Shown here one piece after another: positions 46,780 through 59,110 of a stretch of DNA of 64,000 nucleotides. The first letter of the stretch is position 1. Every line of letters starts with the position of its first letter. Below the pieces are notes generated by a model. That model did no database searches. It saw only the letters and a list, made by a program, of their open reading frames with translations, and had not been told where the DNA came from. Origin of the DNA: Pegea sp. RAD2-039 (lineage: Eukaryota; Chordata; Thaliacea; Salpida; Salpidae); contig JAQGEQ010000137.1 of assembly GCA_034620365.1 (NCBI GenBank), positions 434,001-498,000 of the forward strand, in the 5' to 3' direction. Made by a program: the position numbers and the translations under genes.

Positions 46780-47790
46780 TCGATATTTATTCTATTTGAA
46801 TAAGTTTCAGGTTATAGGTTCTATTTGAATAAGTGCTTATAAGTTTTGATAAAGTTATTTCTAGGAAGTGAATTGTTTATTATATATATATTATGTATTG
46901 TGGTTGGTGACAGTAAAAATCGTTTATAAAACTTTGGTGGATACACATTTTGAATAACTGCTAATAAGCTGTGATTAACTTTTGTGGTGTATTTATTTAT
47001 ATTTTTACTTATTATTATTTACTATATATTATTAACTTGGTATATGTATTTATATATTTATTTATATACATATCACATACATTTATCTGACTTATAAATT
47101 TTATACTTTGGTGGGAGTTACTAAAAATCTATCATAGAAACTATGGTATATACAAATCCTAACATACCGTTACAAGTGTCCTTTCAGGAAAGATGGGACA
47201 AACGTAGGTTTCTTGCTAAGCTGTATAAGCTTAAGCAGGACGAAAAATTCCAGGGCATCTGAGTAGCACATGATATGTGTGAAGATGATCGCTTAGAAAA
47301 TAAGCGTCTTCTAAAAGAGTCGTACAGCCAAAATAAGAAAGAACAACCAACTGATTTCAAATACAAAGTTCGAGGTCCACCATGGGCTTTACAGATTGTG
47401 ATGGTCTTTTCAAAAAACGGAAGTGCAAAATAATCACTGGACCTACAACATCCTTATTCAACCTCTCTTCGCACAAAATTATTAATACTATGCTTCCAGC
47501 CCAAGATAACATTTCACAGAAGCCTACCACCAAATCTTACAAGTGTCAAAAAGACAATTTTTCTGTTGTTCAAAAAAGCTGAATTGTTATAACATCGCCA
47601 ACATTGCCATTTCTAAACTGTGAATTTTTTGCTTTTACAATACTATGATTCTGTGCAATTCTTTATTGTCATATGCTTTTTCGTTAACACGTCAAATAGA
47701 TCTAATTTGTGAGAATGTGTGTTAGCGAGAGGTGCTGTCTTTAGGCACCCTCCTTCACATTTCTTGTAATAAATAAATAAATAAATATCA
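46780..47790 (+). mobile_element. Internally deleted LINE copy
   Basis: 5' UTR at 46780-46940, then unrelated AT-rich sequence, then the end of ORF1 (47160-47430: VSFQERWDKRRFLAKLYKLK, EDDRLENKRLLKESY, VRGPPWALQIVMVF), and directly the LINE 3' UTR (47580-47780, ending TAATAAATAAATAAAT). ORF2 is absent, so the copy was shortened before or after insertion. Confidence 0.85.
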
Positions 47791-47949
47791 CCAATTGGAT
47801 ATGGCATCCATGCATTGATATTGTATTTAAGAATAAGACGTACAACTTGAAAAGACTGATACAGAAGTTTAGATTCTTACAACTTAAGGTCTTTATAATA
47901 ATTAGAGAAGGTTGATTGATTTTGCAAAAGTAGTTCAAACTTAAATGTG

Positions 47950-48290
47950 TCATTAAAGTTTAAATAACAGGGTAGTACCAAGGCTTACGACCGAAATTTT
48001 TTGTGGAATAATAAATCTACTGATAGATTATTGGTTTAAAGAATTTGCAGTTGGTTTATTGGAGAGTGTTATAAGTTCAGAATTTTTGGGCTTGATTCTG
48101 AGCTACCAGTTCATACACTAGTTTTCTACAGTGAATAGAACATTTTGAAATTTTGAAGGATTGCAAGATAATCGCTTGGTGTCATCTGCAAACACAAACA
48201 TAATGAAATCATCTACTGCTACTAGTCTTCTGATGAGATCATCATTGAAAATTAAACAGAAAAAGAGAAGAATTAGAGAATTAAGTTAAT
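47950..48290 (-). mobile_element. LINE reverse-transcriptase fragment (minus strand)
   Basis: The minus strand reads DDLIRRLVAVDDFIMFVFAD, then DTKRLSCNPSKFQ and KNSELITLSNKP, the catalytic FADD region and following block of ORF2. Contains stops. Confidence 0.8.
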
Positions 48291-48759
48291 AATTAATTAA
48301 ATTATTAAGATGTAATGTGTGTCGTGTGAGTTCAACTTGAGGGAAGGACTAATGGAGAAGAATTAGAGAAAAACCAAATAACTAAATGGAGGAATTCTTT
48401 TATTCGTTTGAAGCTTGCAGTCATATCCTTTGAGGTCAGGGATCTTCTTTCATAATTGGAGAAATAGAAAAAATATCTATTAAGAAAAGTAATTTTAGGC
48501 ATCAGAACAACTCCGTACTATTCATACATCAATGATCTGTGGGAGAATATGAAGGTGAATAAAAATAACCATAAAAATAAAATTGAATAATTCTTACATT
48601 AACAGTATTACAATTAATTAGAAATTACACTATATAAAAAACCTCCTATACAAACAAACTAAAGTAGACCCTTTCTAGCAAATCTTTGTACAAAGATCTT
48701 TGTATAGTTTACAAAAAATCTATTTCTATTTGGGAAAAGAAAGTGCAGTCTTATTTCAC

Positions 48760-50085
48760 CTATCAAGAAAACGTTTTTTGGTTCCACAAATCGCAAGCTT
48801 AAGGCGAGATCTCAAATACCTCAGTTGCTTGAAATGAGAAACCACCTTGTGATGGAACCAGAGAGTAAAGCTAAGTTGCTAAGCAATCAATTTAATAGCG
48901 GTTTTATAACTGATGGTAGTACTACTCCTTCTCTTACGTACTACAACATTCACACAAACGTCTCTGAGATGATAGATCATTGACAATAATATGACCAGTC
49001 ATTTAATGGAGCAACATCTAATAACTGACGCCTAACATGGCTTTGTGAAACGGAGATCTTCCCTGACTCTACATCTTCCTTTTCTTAACGAGCTTACAGT
49101 GCAGTATGAAAGTAATACTCCCTGTGACATCATATATCTCGATTTTGCTAAAGCGTTTGATTCTGTTCTAACAACAAGCTCATTATTGATTTATAGAAGT
49201 GAAAAGCCAACAGCTTTATCTTAAAGTAGATTGAAAATTACTTATTAGGTAAAATCAGACAAACACGTGTTGATTTTTTCTACTAATACTCAAGTAACCG
49301 GTTATGTTCCTTAGGTTTCCGTTCTGGGCCACATATATATTTACTTTTCATTGAAGACCTTATCAGACGACATACAGCAATAGATGATGTCAGTGTGATT
49401 GTGTATGCAGATGATATCAACCTACTATCCTTTAATTCTTCAAAACTTCAAACTAAATTATACGCTGTAGAAAATGGCCTATGAACTGGCAGCTCAGAAT
49501 CCAGCCCAAAAAGTCTGAAATCATAACTTTTTCTCGTAAACCAGTTGCAAATTCCTTGGACCAATAGTCCATCAATAGATTTAGATTCAACGAAAATTTT
49601 CGGTCCTAGACCTTGGCATTACCCTATCATCTGACTTTAAATAGCACATTTATGTTTCCATAATCTTTTCAAAAGAAATCATCTTGTCTACTTTATTACA
49701 AAGACCTTTACTTCCAAGGAACCATACTTTTTTATAATTTTCCTCAAATTATACGTACGTCCAATTCTTGAATACAATATTAGTGAATGGATACCATATC
49801 AAGTTGGTGATAAAAAATCGTATTTCGTTCAGAGAACATTTATGAGATCGGTATTTCAACACTGCCATTTCTAGAAACCATGTTTTTTTCTCTGTTTTAT
49901 ATTATTTACTCTATATATTCACTACAATATGTTTTGGGAACTACTGAAAAGCCATGTGTGACATCTTTAACTTTCTAAATTTATGACTTAATTATACAAA
50001 ATAGATATTATTTGTTTGAATATGTGTTAGCAATTGGTGGTTTTTTAGACACTATATGTCGCACATATTGTGATAAAGAAATTTT
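48760..50085 (+). mobile_element. LINE ORF2 reverse-transcriptase pseudogene
   Basis: Successive pieces in shifting frames: FFGSTNRKLKARSQIPQLLE, MEPESKAKLLSNQFNSGF, HGFVKRRSSLTLHLPFLNEL, CDIIYLDFAKAFDSVL, then VIVYADDINLLSF with the YADD catalytic motif (about 49395-49435). It ends in the family 3' UTR (ACTACTGAAAAGCCATGTG at 49941). Multiple stops and frameshifts; inactive. Confidence 0.88.
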
Positions 50086-50306
50086 GGTTTCGAATAAGAT
50101 TATAAGCAGAAAAATTACAAAATATAGTTTTATTTTGGTTGAAAAACTGCAAATATTCATAAACTCATTTATTTACAAAGTCAAATAACTTTGTTAAATT
50201 TTGATTCCAACATAAATTCAGAAAGCTTTAAAATAACATCAAAGAAAAAAATTTAGCTTCTAAATATTACTCATATTTATCATTTATTATATTTCTTCTT
50301 TAAACA

Positions 50307-51800
50307 TCAAAACATGTTGCTGTGAAATTTGTTAGTAACTTTCCCAGCGGTGAGTCTTCGTAGCCTTTCTTCGTGTCGACGACTTTTTTCTTCCTCTTGT
50401 TGTCGACGTCTTTCTTCTTGTTCACGACGAATTTGTTCGTTATGCTGACGAACTACCTCGCTTTCCTCTTCTTGTCGACGCATCTTTTCTTGTTCACGTT
50501 GAACACGTTTTTCTTCTTGTTTACGACGTATTTCTTCTTGTCTTCTAAAGTTTTCTTGATCACGTTGATAACGTCTTTCTTCTTGTTGACGACGTTTTTC
50601 TTCTTCTTGTTGTCGACGTCTTTCTTCTTGTTGAAGACGTTTATCTTCTTCTTGTTGTCGACGTCTTTCTTCTTGTTGTTGATGTCTTTCTTCTCGTTCA
50701 CGACGATTTTGTTCATAATGTCGACGAAGTACCTCCTTTTCTTCTTCTTGTCGACGCATCTTCTCTTGTTCACGTTGATAACGTTTTTCTTCTTGTTGAC
50801 GACGTTTTTCTTCTTGTTGACGACGTTTTTCTTCTTCTTGTTGAAAGCGTTTTTCTTCTTGTAATCGACGATTTTCTTGTTCTTGTTGACGAAGCATCAT
50901 TTCTCTTTGTCGGTTATTTGCTGACGCTTGTTGCATTAGATGAGATTCAGCTAGACGCTTTACTCTCTCCTTTTCTTCTCTTTCTCGTTGAAGTCTTTCT
51001 TGCTGTTCCTGCCTACGAAGTCTATTTTCTTCTTGTTGACGACGATTTTCTTCTTGTTGACGACGTTTTTCTTCTTGTCGATGCATTTTTTCTTGCTCAC
51101 GTTGAATACGTTTTTCTTCCTGTTGACGACGTTTTTCTTCTTGTTGACGACGTCTTTCTTCTTGTTGACGACGTCTTTCTTCTTGTTGACGACGTTTTTC
51201 CTCTTCTTGTTGACGACGTTTTTCTTCTTGTTGACGACGTTTTTCTTCTTGTTGACGACGTTTTTCTTCTTCTTGTTGACGACGTTTTTCTTCTTGTCTA
51301 TGACGTTTTTCTTCTTCTTGTTGCTGACGTCTTTCTTCTTGTTGACGAAGTTTTTCTTGTTGTTGTTGTCGACGTCTTTCTTCTTGTTCACGACGATTTT
51401 GTTCATAATGCCGACGAAGTACCTCCTTTTCTTCTTCTTGTCGACGCATCTTCTCTTGTTCACGCTGAACACGTTTTTCTTCTTGTTGACGACGTTTCTC
51501 TTCTTGGTGAAGTCGTTCTTCTTCTTGTTGAAGGCGTTTTTCTTCTTGTAATCGACGATTTTCTTGTTCTTGTTGACGAAGCATCATTTCTCTTTGTCGG
51601 TTATTTGCTGACGCTTGTTGCATTAGATGAGATTCAGCTAGACGCTTTAATCTCTTCTTTTCTTCTCTTTCTCGTTGAAGTCTTTCTTGCTGTTCCTGCC
51701 TACGAAGTCTATTTTCTTCTTGTTGACGACGATTTTCTTCTTGTTGACGACGTCTTTCTTCTTGTTGCTGCTTATACATTTCACCTGAAGAATTCCACAT
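50307..51800 (-). CDS. R/E/Q-rich coiled-coil protein (trichohyalin-like)
   Basis: A single uninterrupted frame of 497 residues, start MWNSSGEMYKQQQEERRR, end AGKVTNKFHSNMF. It consists almost wholly of RRQQEEKRRQQEE-type heptad-like repeats, predicting one long charged alpha helix. A unique segment (RLAESHLMQQASANNRQREM) occurs twice, ~250 residues apart, so half of the gene is an internal duplication. No domain outside the helix and no signal peptide. Function unknown; such proteins are structural or arise by repeat expansion. The plus strand also shows long hydrophobic frames here, which are shadows of the repeat. TTCTTCAG just after the start could be a splice acceptor, so an upstream exon is possible. 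Confidence 0.6.
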   Translation of the reverse strand: MWNSSGEMYKQQQEERRRQQEENRRQQEENRLRRQEQQERLQREREEKKRLKRLAESHLMQQASANNRQREMMLRQQEQENRRLQEEKRLQQEEERLHQEEKRRQQEEKRVQREQEKMRRQEEEKEVLRRHYEQNRREQEERRRQQQQEKLRQQEERRQQQEEEKRHRQEEKRRQQEEEKRRQQEEKRRQQEEKRRQQEEEKRRQQEERRRQQEERRRQQEEKRRQQEEKRIQREQEKMHRQEEKRRQQEENRRQQEENRLRRQEQQERLQREREEKERVKRLAESHLMQQASANNRQREMMLRQQEQENRRLQEEKRFQQEEEKRRQQEEKRRQQEEKRYQREQEKMRRQEEEKEVLRRHYEQNRREREERHQQQEERRRQQEEDKRLQQEERRRQQEEEKRRQQEERRYQRDQENFRRQEEIRRKQEEKRVQREQEKMRRQEEESEVVRQHNEQIRREQEERRRQQEEEKSRRHEERLRRLTAGKVTNKFHSNMF

Positions 51801-54800
51801 TATGATAACATCAAAAAGTACTCTACAGCTTTTTCCTTGTCAAACAACTTAACTGACATTTAAAACAGAAAAATTTAATATAAAACTGATGAAATTATTT
51901 ATTTGATTAAGATAAAATTTTACTAATCAAAATAATGTTTGATAATGATGAAAAATTACACACTATTTATTGTTACTACTACTTTTGCCACAAATAGTTT
52001 CTTTGCTTGAACTGTTTATTATATCAAAGTAAAGAATTTGTTTAAACAAATCTGCCAACAGATATTTTCTTATGAGATTTTTTCTTCTTTTTTTAATATT
52101 AAATATCTAGGTTTCAAAAATTATCAGTGATTTCAAACGGTCAAAAAAATTAATTAGTCTTAAAAAACAATGCATTTTGAAAACGTTTATAAATAATTAT
52201 AGCAATTATAAAAAATTAATTAAAACTTAAAAGATTATTAATAAAAGTTTGCAGTAAAAGAACTTAACAGGCATATATAAACTTATTTTAATAAAAGTTT
52301 ACTAACCCTATAATAAATTACTTTGGTTTGAAATAACTATGATAATTTAGATATAATTTAGAAACTAAGTAAGGTACCATTTAATCAATTTTATTTTCTA
52401 AAAACTAATTTAAAATTTGATCCTACCATAAAACAGAGTAACTAGAAAATTAGACATCAAAAACTACCTAGGCCTATAGTCTGAAAAACTTCCTTTGTGA
52501 GATATTCACTTAGGACTAGTCGCTAGCAGGTTTAAAATGAAATGGCCCTATACTGCAGATTATTTTATACTATAGATTGAGGGTTTCCAAACATTTTGTA
52601 CAAATTTATTTTATTAGTTTCATCTAAAAAATGTAAATAATCTTGTTAAAAAAATAAATTCATTCTTTGCTAATAATTTTGTAATGAAAAATTTAAAAAA
52701 ATACTAGTTTTTTTCTAAAGACAGTTTTAATAGCTAATAAACATTTAAACTAATTTATTCCAAAGGTTATTCTATTCGTATTAGAAAGTTATAACTTGCT
52801 CTAACTGCTGCTTATGATTTTTAGTTATATACTTACAACTAAAGGTAAAAGCAAATTATCAATTGTCTCTAATTATAACTTATTCTTTGAAATCATTATT
52901 TAAAGTCATTAGTACCAAATTTCATGACTTTTCTTCTTACTACAACTATAAAATGTTTAATCCTTTTAACTTTAAAACTTGTTTATGTTTTGGAAAATGA
53001 TGGTTTTACAGAAATAAAATAGTTTTAATAAATAGATAACTATTCTTATGACTCAAAATATTGCTTTTATACTAGTTCTTTTATACTCTTAGTTATTTAT
53101 TAGTTGAAAATATCTTTATTCTTTTATATATTTTTTTTATTTGAAGGAATTTTCTGTAAAAATTGTTTATCTTTTTTTTCGGTCAAATTGTTTTGAATCA
53201 TTACATATTTTAAAAGTTAAACAAATTTTCTATATAACAAATTTACTTAATTTTTTAAAAAATGGAAAAACGTTTTATTGGAGTTTCTTATTTTTTATCT
53301 TATTATTTTTTAAACATATGAGTTCTTGGTTTTTATTTTATTTGTCTATCCATTAAATTATATAGAGGTCTTTTTTATTTTTAGTTTAGTTATCATAGTA
53401 GAAAAAAGTAAATGAAATTTATGTAATTATGTATAATAAAATATTTTTAAAACTATATTTTGGGGTTTGGTAGAATTTTAGAAATCTGAAAATTAAACTA
53501 TTAATGATTAATTAAGTTAAATAATTAACTAAATAATATTTTGAATTCTGTGAATAATTTTAAATTGAATTCTAACTCCTGTTAAAAATTGATATACTTT
53601 CAGGATTATTTGTTTAAGTTATTGTTATTTATAAGCAATTGACGTAAAATACTACTTCAACAATTTTTATATTAAACTAATGGTAAATGTCTTCAGCTTT
53701 CTTGAAAATAACTTTATTTTGGTGTGATTTATCATTCAGTCATTTAAATTCATTATTCGAAGAGCTCAAAAGTTTAACTTTAATGATATTTAGTATTAGT
53801 CAGACTAATTATTTTCAAACGTTTACAAGCTTCTTGATAGCAGCTGTTGAAACAACATTTTTTAAATCAAAAGATTAAATAGCTATGAGTCATATCCAAG
53901 AAAACAATTTATAGATAAAAATAATCTATTAAGTTTGTAGAAATATTTTTTGACCAAATTAAATTACCATAATTATAAAACAAAAAAGCTTTCCTTTTTT
54001 TAAAGGATGAGAAACTGATAAAAACATTTTGACAGAAGTCTAGATGAAACATATTTTAAATTTTTACATCTATATACTTTTATAAGCAATATGAAATTTT
54101 ATACAAAAGTTTATAACCTCTTTGTGTGAAAAAAATAACAAACAAAAACAATTGATTTCTTTTAAATATTTTATTATTATACAAAATCATCTTAATTATT
54201 TGGATGATTGATAAACAGGATAACAACTTTAAAAATATTGTTAATGATTTTATGCTTCAATTTTCTTCAGTATTTGAAATAATTAAATTTTTTCATGTAG
54301 CCGAAAGATTTATTAAAACTAGATGATATAAAAACTGATAATATGCAAGTTGCTTGTTTTAATTCTATCAGCTTTTCAATTAATTTTTTCCAGCTACAGA
54401 AATGAAAAGTTTAAATAAATCTTTGACTTTTATAAAGGTATGAAAATTTATTAACAACAATTTAAAAAGCTTTAATATTTTTTTCGTTTAAAGAATGCAT
54501 CCAATTGCTATATGAAGACACTTAGCATTAAAAATGATAAATAGGAAGATATCACAGAAGATCTTTCTAACCAGCGTTCTGTTTTCTGCAAACAATTAAT
54601 AGAAAATGAAAAATATGATATTAAGAAAGAGGAAAAACTTTTGGTAACAACTATTTCATACTTTTCTTATTTATTTAAAGTTTGTACAACTAGCTTTATG
54701 TTAGAAGCAAACAAAGTTAAATAAACCTTAAAATTTCATGTGAAAACTGTTGATATTTAAGTATATAAGACAGTTTTACTCGCCATTGTTGTTTACCGCT

Positions 54801-55639
54801 AATATTAATTGAAAAAAGAAAATGAAATCACAATTTGAAATTTGGATTTGTTTTTATTCTTTTTATCTTAAGGTTATATGATTGCGTCACGATGGTTCTT
54901 GGGTGGTTTTCTACTTGTCTAGTAAAAATAAAACTAAAAATATCTCTATAAGACGTTTGAATGTATTCTTGGAAATGTAATTTTTAGTTGTTGACCTAAA
55001 ATTCTATTTTGTTTTAACAGCTGTCATAAAGTTTTTTTTTATCATACGATTTGTAGGATTTGAAAGATAATAGAACGCAAAACAACGTAGGGTCACTTCT
55101 TAAACTTTTTATTGCAAATGTCTTTGTTAAACTCACTAAAGTATTTATAAAAAAAATTCCTTAAAATCATTGACAACATAATAAATTATTTTATTTAAAA
55201 AGTTTTCTATTTACTTTATGGATAACAAAAAATAAACATTTATGTTTTGTTAGTAATAATAATTTATTTCTTAATTAATTTATTTAGTTTTAGTAATGTT
55301 CTTTATTTTTCATCTCTAAAAAGTGATTGATATTCATCAAATCTACCTTAATTATTGTTTTTGTTCAAGTTGATTTTAGTCATATCGTTTTTTGTTTAAA
55401 ACTTAAAACAAAATTAATGAATTATCTTTTCTACTTCATTGAACGAAGATAAACATTTTTCTGTCTAATAAGTATTTCATAATTATATTCAATAACATAT
55501 ACTTTGTAATTACTAAAATCAACTTAGGAAAGGTTATTAAAAAGCTATTTAAAAATTTCTACTTAATTACATTTTTGTAATGATTACGTTAAACAAATTT
55601 ACACTATATGTAAAAGAAAAATTAAACATTATTCTCTAG
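51801..55639. other. AT-rich gene-poor region
   Basis: 3.8 kb of A/T-rich sequence. Frames up to 71 codons occur but are low-complexity F/L/I/K/N strings with no sign of coding. No tandem array or recognisable element. Confidence 0.6.
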
Positions 55640-56330
55640 ATGACGTCATTGCATCCTGATAGGAAATCATTTGGTGATTCATCGCCGCCATATTCCATTT
55701 TAGATTGAAAGCTTAAAGTAACTCTTTGGTTTACTATTTAACAATCTAATATCAACAAATTGATTATGCAACTGGTTTTGTTTGATGTTTTCCGATAGCG
55801 TAAGTATGTTCTGAATAAACAGGAAAGTTTCATTAATTAAATGATTTTTAATTTTAATTAAGGCCTAAAAACGTTGCTAATTATTTTCACAGTAGAAATT
55901 ATCATGCCAGAATTTAAGACTTTATTAACTTAATTGATTGATGTAATTTCACTTTAAACTACTTAATATCCGTGTAAAAGTTTTAAATTAAAAAAAATTT
56001 ATAAAAATCTTTGAAAAAAGTTTTTCATTTTCTCAGATATTTGTGGAAACAATTTTTTGAATAAATAGATTTTAAGACACTAAAATTAATCAAATAAAAG
56101 TAATTTATGATAATTAACTATTTTTATTAATTTAAAATGTCGACATCTGACTTTATTGAAAGTTTATTTAAGTGATTAAAAAAGATCGAAGAAAACCGGT
56201 TGCGCAATATTGCTCATATCGAAGATTTGACTAAAAGCTTGAAGTAATAACTTTTTGTTAATTACCCTGAAATATGATATGGGAGTGGTGATTCATCAAA
56301 TAATTTCCTATCAAGAAGCAATGACGTCAT
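55640..56330. mobile_element. MITE-like element with ~44-bp terminal inverted repeats
   Basis: Left end ATGACGTCATTGCATCCTGA, continuing TAGGAAATCATTTG. The reverse complement of the right end reads ATGACGTCATTGCTTCTTGA, then TAGGAAATTATTTG. Roughly 85-90% identity over ~40 bp; total length 691 bp, no transposase frame. Both termini begin with the 10-bp palindrome ATGACGTCAT. No clear target-site duplication (flanks CTCTAG and TTGTTT). It ends 75 bp upstream of the TATA box of the TGF-beta gene. Confidence 0.7.
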
Positions 56331-56404
56331 TTGTTTAAATTTTGTTTATACACCTAGTTAAAACGAGAGAATCTGTAAAACTTTTTCTTTCAGTGATTTT
56401 TTGT

Positions 56405-56412
56405 TATAAAAG
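56405..56412 (+). promoter_or_regulatory. Candidate TATA box of the GDF8/11-like gene
   Basis: TATAAAAG lies 62 bp before the start codon at 56474, a fitting distance for transcription starting near 56435. Confidence 0.5.
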
Positions 56413-56473
56413 TAGATATCTTATTGACAAGGCACCTCTTCTATTTGCTGATTTATTGAACGGACAGAACAAA

Positions 56474-58468
56474 ATGAATCGAAAAAGTATGATTATATTT
56501 ACTGGTTGTATCTTATGGTTGGTTATTATGGCACCTCTTGCTTCAACAAGCTTCATCGCGACCGATAGATGTGAAGAAAATGATAAAACCTGTATGCTAC
56601 ACCAACGTTTACAAGACAACAGAATCAAACAATTTCAAAAGGAGTTGTTAGTAAAGCTGAATATGAAAGAACCACCGAACGTGAGCAAAAGTGACTTGCC
56701 TAGTCAGATTACTATTGCTTCTATGAAGAAAATATATGGAATCGATCGTTTGGACAGACTCTCTGAAATTAACTCTCGAAAAATGAAAATTGAAACAAAG
56801 GAAATTTTCAGTATGCCTAAGCTCGGTAAGTGGTTATGTTTATTTGGTTTAAATTTTTTAATTTGGAAACCTTTATTGAAAAACTGAAAGCAAGTATTAG
56901 TGCACTTACTTATCTGTTGTAGGAATTGAATTGCTATGTTGTTGTTGTTTTAGATATTTAAAAGAATATTTTGAATAACTTTGCAAAAACATGATTGGTT
57001 ATTATGTTACAAAAATATATTAAGAAGTTGTTAGTTTGGTTAAAATTTATCATTTTGTACCTTTCATTTGTTAAGCTCTTTAATTTTCCTTTTTTTTTGC
57101 TGATTGATTGTTAGCTAATACAATTAGAATATTTGGCAAAACTTCTGCATTAACGTTATAATTTTTAATTTCTCGTTAGAGTATTGTGTTGATCCAAATA
57201 ATAAGTTCTCTAGTTTTTATTTCTTTACATACATATGTCGAAGAAGCAACAAAAATTGATTTTTCGATTAATTTCCAAAGATATATTTATTTCAGTTCAT
57301 AACGAAAAGATTGAAGAAAGTGATGAAGGCTGCTACTTTGAATTTACTGATGACAAAAAGAAGTTTAAAGCTCAAAAAGCAACTTTGTGGCTTTATATTC
57401 TTCCTAATACTACAAGGCTTGTACCAAGTTTTGCTCAAATCACGTTAATACATTTTGAAAAAGCTGGAAACGGAAGTTACATTCCAGTAACAGGTCAAAT
57501 ACTTCCTATTCCCATCAAAACTGACAAAGGTCACTGGCTAAATATCGAGATAACTGATTCTGTCAATAGAATGCTATTTAATAAAAATATGTCTCAACTG
57601 ATGAAAGTAATAACTAAAAAAGATGCTCAAGATATTGTATTGACAACCAATGAAGAACAGTTTGTAAGTTTTGTTTGTAAAAGTTGTTCTTGTATTAACT
57701 AACAAATATTTCAAAAAATAATTCCTCTTTAAAAAAGTGAGGTTTCACTTTGTTTTTGATAAATTAGTTAAATTGAAAAACAGATACTTTATTTCGAGCT
57801 AACAATGTACCAAGCTGAAAGATGTTTATAGATTTCAAAAAAGCTTCTTATCAAAAATTTAATTCTTTCATGTATTTTTTAAAATATAAATTAAAGTATA
57901 TTGAATGGTTAAAAACTTCAAGATATAATGTTCTAATTTTTATAAAATATTACTTTGAATTGAATATTTTATTAACTTGATGGTTAAGAGTAAGACATAA
58001 GTTTTTATTCTTTACTAATATAGTTTACGACAAATAATAAAATTAATGAATTTTCAGAAACCTTACATGCAAACTGCACTTGTGGAAGATACAACCGTAT
58101 TGAAAAGAGGAAAACGTTCTTCTGGCTCTCAAACACCATCAGAGTGCTCTGGGAAGAATGCACACCTTCATTGCTGTTTGTTTGACATGGTACTTAATTT
58201 TGATCAAGTGGGCATGGATTGGGTTCTCTACCCAAAAAGCTTTAATGCTAAGTACTGTACCGGTGGATGTGATTATGCTCATACTCGGGATACGATGAGA
58301 GGAAAAATGGTAGCTCATGCAGTTGATTATTTAACAGAAGACCAATCTAAGAGCTGCTGTGCTCCTAAGGAAATGCTGCCACTCAGTATTATGTATCGTG
58401 ACAAAATGAACAATTTTGTCATCACAAAAGTCGAAGATATGGTAATTTCAGGCTGTAGATGTGTTTAG
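56474..58468 (+). CDS. GDF8/GDF11 (myostatin)-like TGF-beta ligand
   Basis: Secreted dimeric growth factor of the activin/myostatin branch. Three exons (56474-56825, 57296-57663, 58058-58468) join in phase to 376 residues, close to vertebrate myostatin. Signal peptide IIFTGCILWLVIMAPLAST. The propeptide contains QFQKELLVKLNMKEPPNVSK and ETKEIFSMP, as in the family, and exon 2 the core ATLWLYILPNT ... GHWLNIEITDSV. A furin site RGKR precedes the mature domain (SSGSQTPSEC ...), which has nine cysteines: C, HCC, KYC, GGC, SCC and the final CRC. The WVLYPKSFNAKYCTGGC stretch is typical. The in-frame start at 56342 is less likely, since it would put the signal peptide internally. Introns are 470 and 394 bp, AT-rich and free of the palindrome, unlike genes in the left part. 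Promoter elements: TATA box and the MITE-like element upstream. Confidence 0.95.
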
Positions 58469-58983
58469 AAAGCTATGTGTTAAACTAATTCTGCAAGTAG
58501 TTTGTCTACAGCAAAGTTTGCATCAAAACAAACACTGCTTAGTAACTTTTAGTTTGAAATAAATTAGCTATAATATAATTATGTATTTATGTAGTCTTTG
58601 CAGTTCGTATTGTTTTCGATAGTCTGTTAAATGCTACGACCTATTTGCTGACTACTTGGTGTTTAGTAAACATGCGATTATGCGTTTTGATAATAAAGTC
58701 TGAAAAATCTATAATTTGATATTATTTTTAAGTTATATTAAATTTAGTAGCAGTGAAATTGAATATGAAATAAAACAAAACTTATTTTAAGCTATTTTTC
58801 AGTTACACAATCAGTTTTTTGAAATTACAAAATGATATACCTATTATTGGATGAATAAATTAACTATAGATAGCGTAACGTTAAACTAGTGTGAAAAAAA
58901 TTGTAGAAAAAAGTATAAGATAATGAAAAAACAGATAAAAGCACTACAAATGAAAAAAAAACATATACTGATGAATAATACTT
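58469..58983. other. 3' flank of the GDF8/11-like gene
   Basis: AT-rich. A possible polyadenylation signal (AAATAAAT) lies about 90 bp after the stop. Nothing else recognised. Confidence 0.5.
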
Positions 58984-59110
58984 TTAACATCAAGATCTTT
59001 ATTACCTCCCTTGCTTGATAACTGCATCCTGCTTTAGACGGAACCGGAGAATAAAGCTGATTTGGTAAACAAACAATCCAATAGCGTTTTTCTAACCGAT
59101 ACTTATCAAT
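58984..59110 (+). mobile_element. Short LINE ORF2 relic
   Basis: GGAACCGGAGAATAAAGCTG and following bases match the segment at 48855 that encodes MEPESKAKLLSNQF. No open frame. Confidence 0.65.

Noticed and set aside
50373..51805. Long hydrophobic frames on the plus strand (repeated FFLLTT or FLLVDDV)
   Set aside because: They are antisense shadows of the R/E/Q repeat on the minus strand; composition follows directly from the complementary codons.
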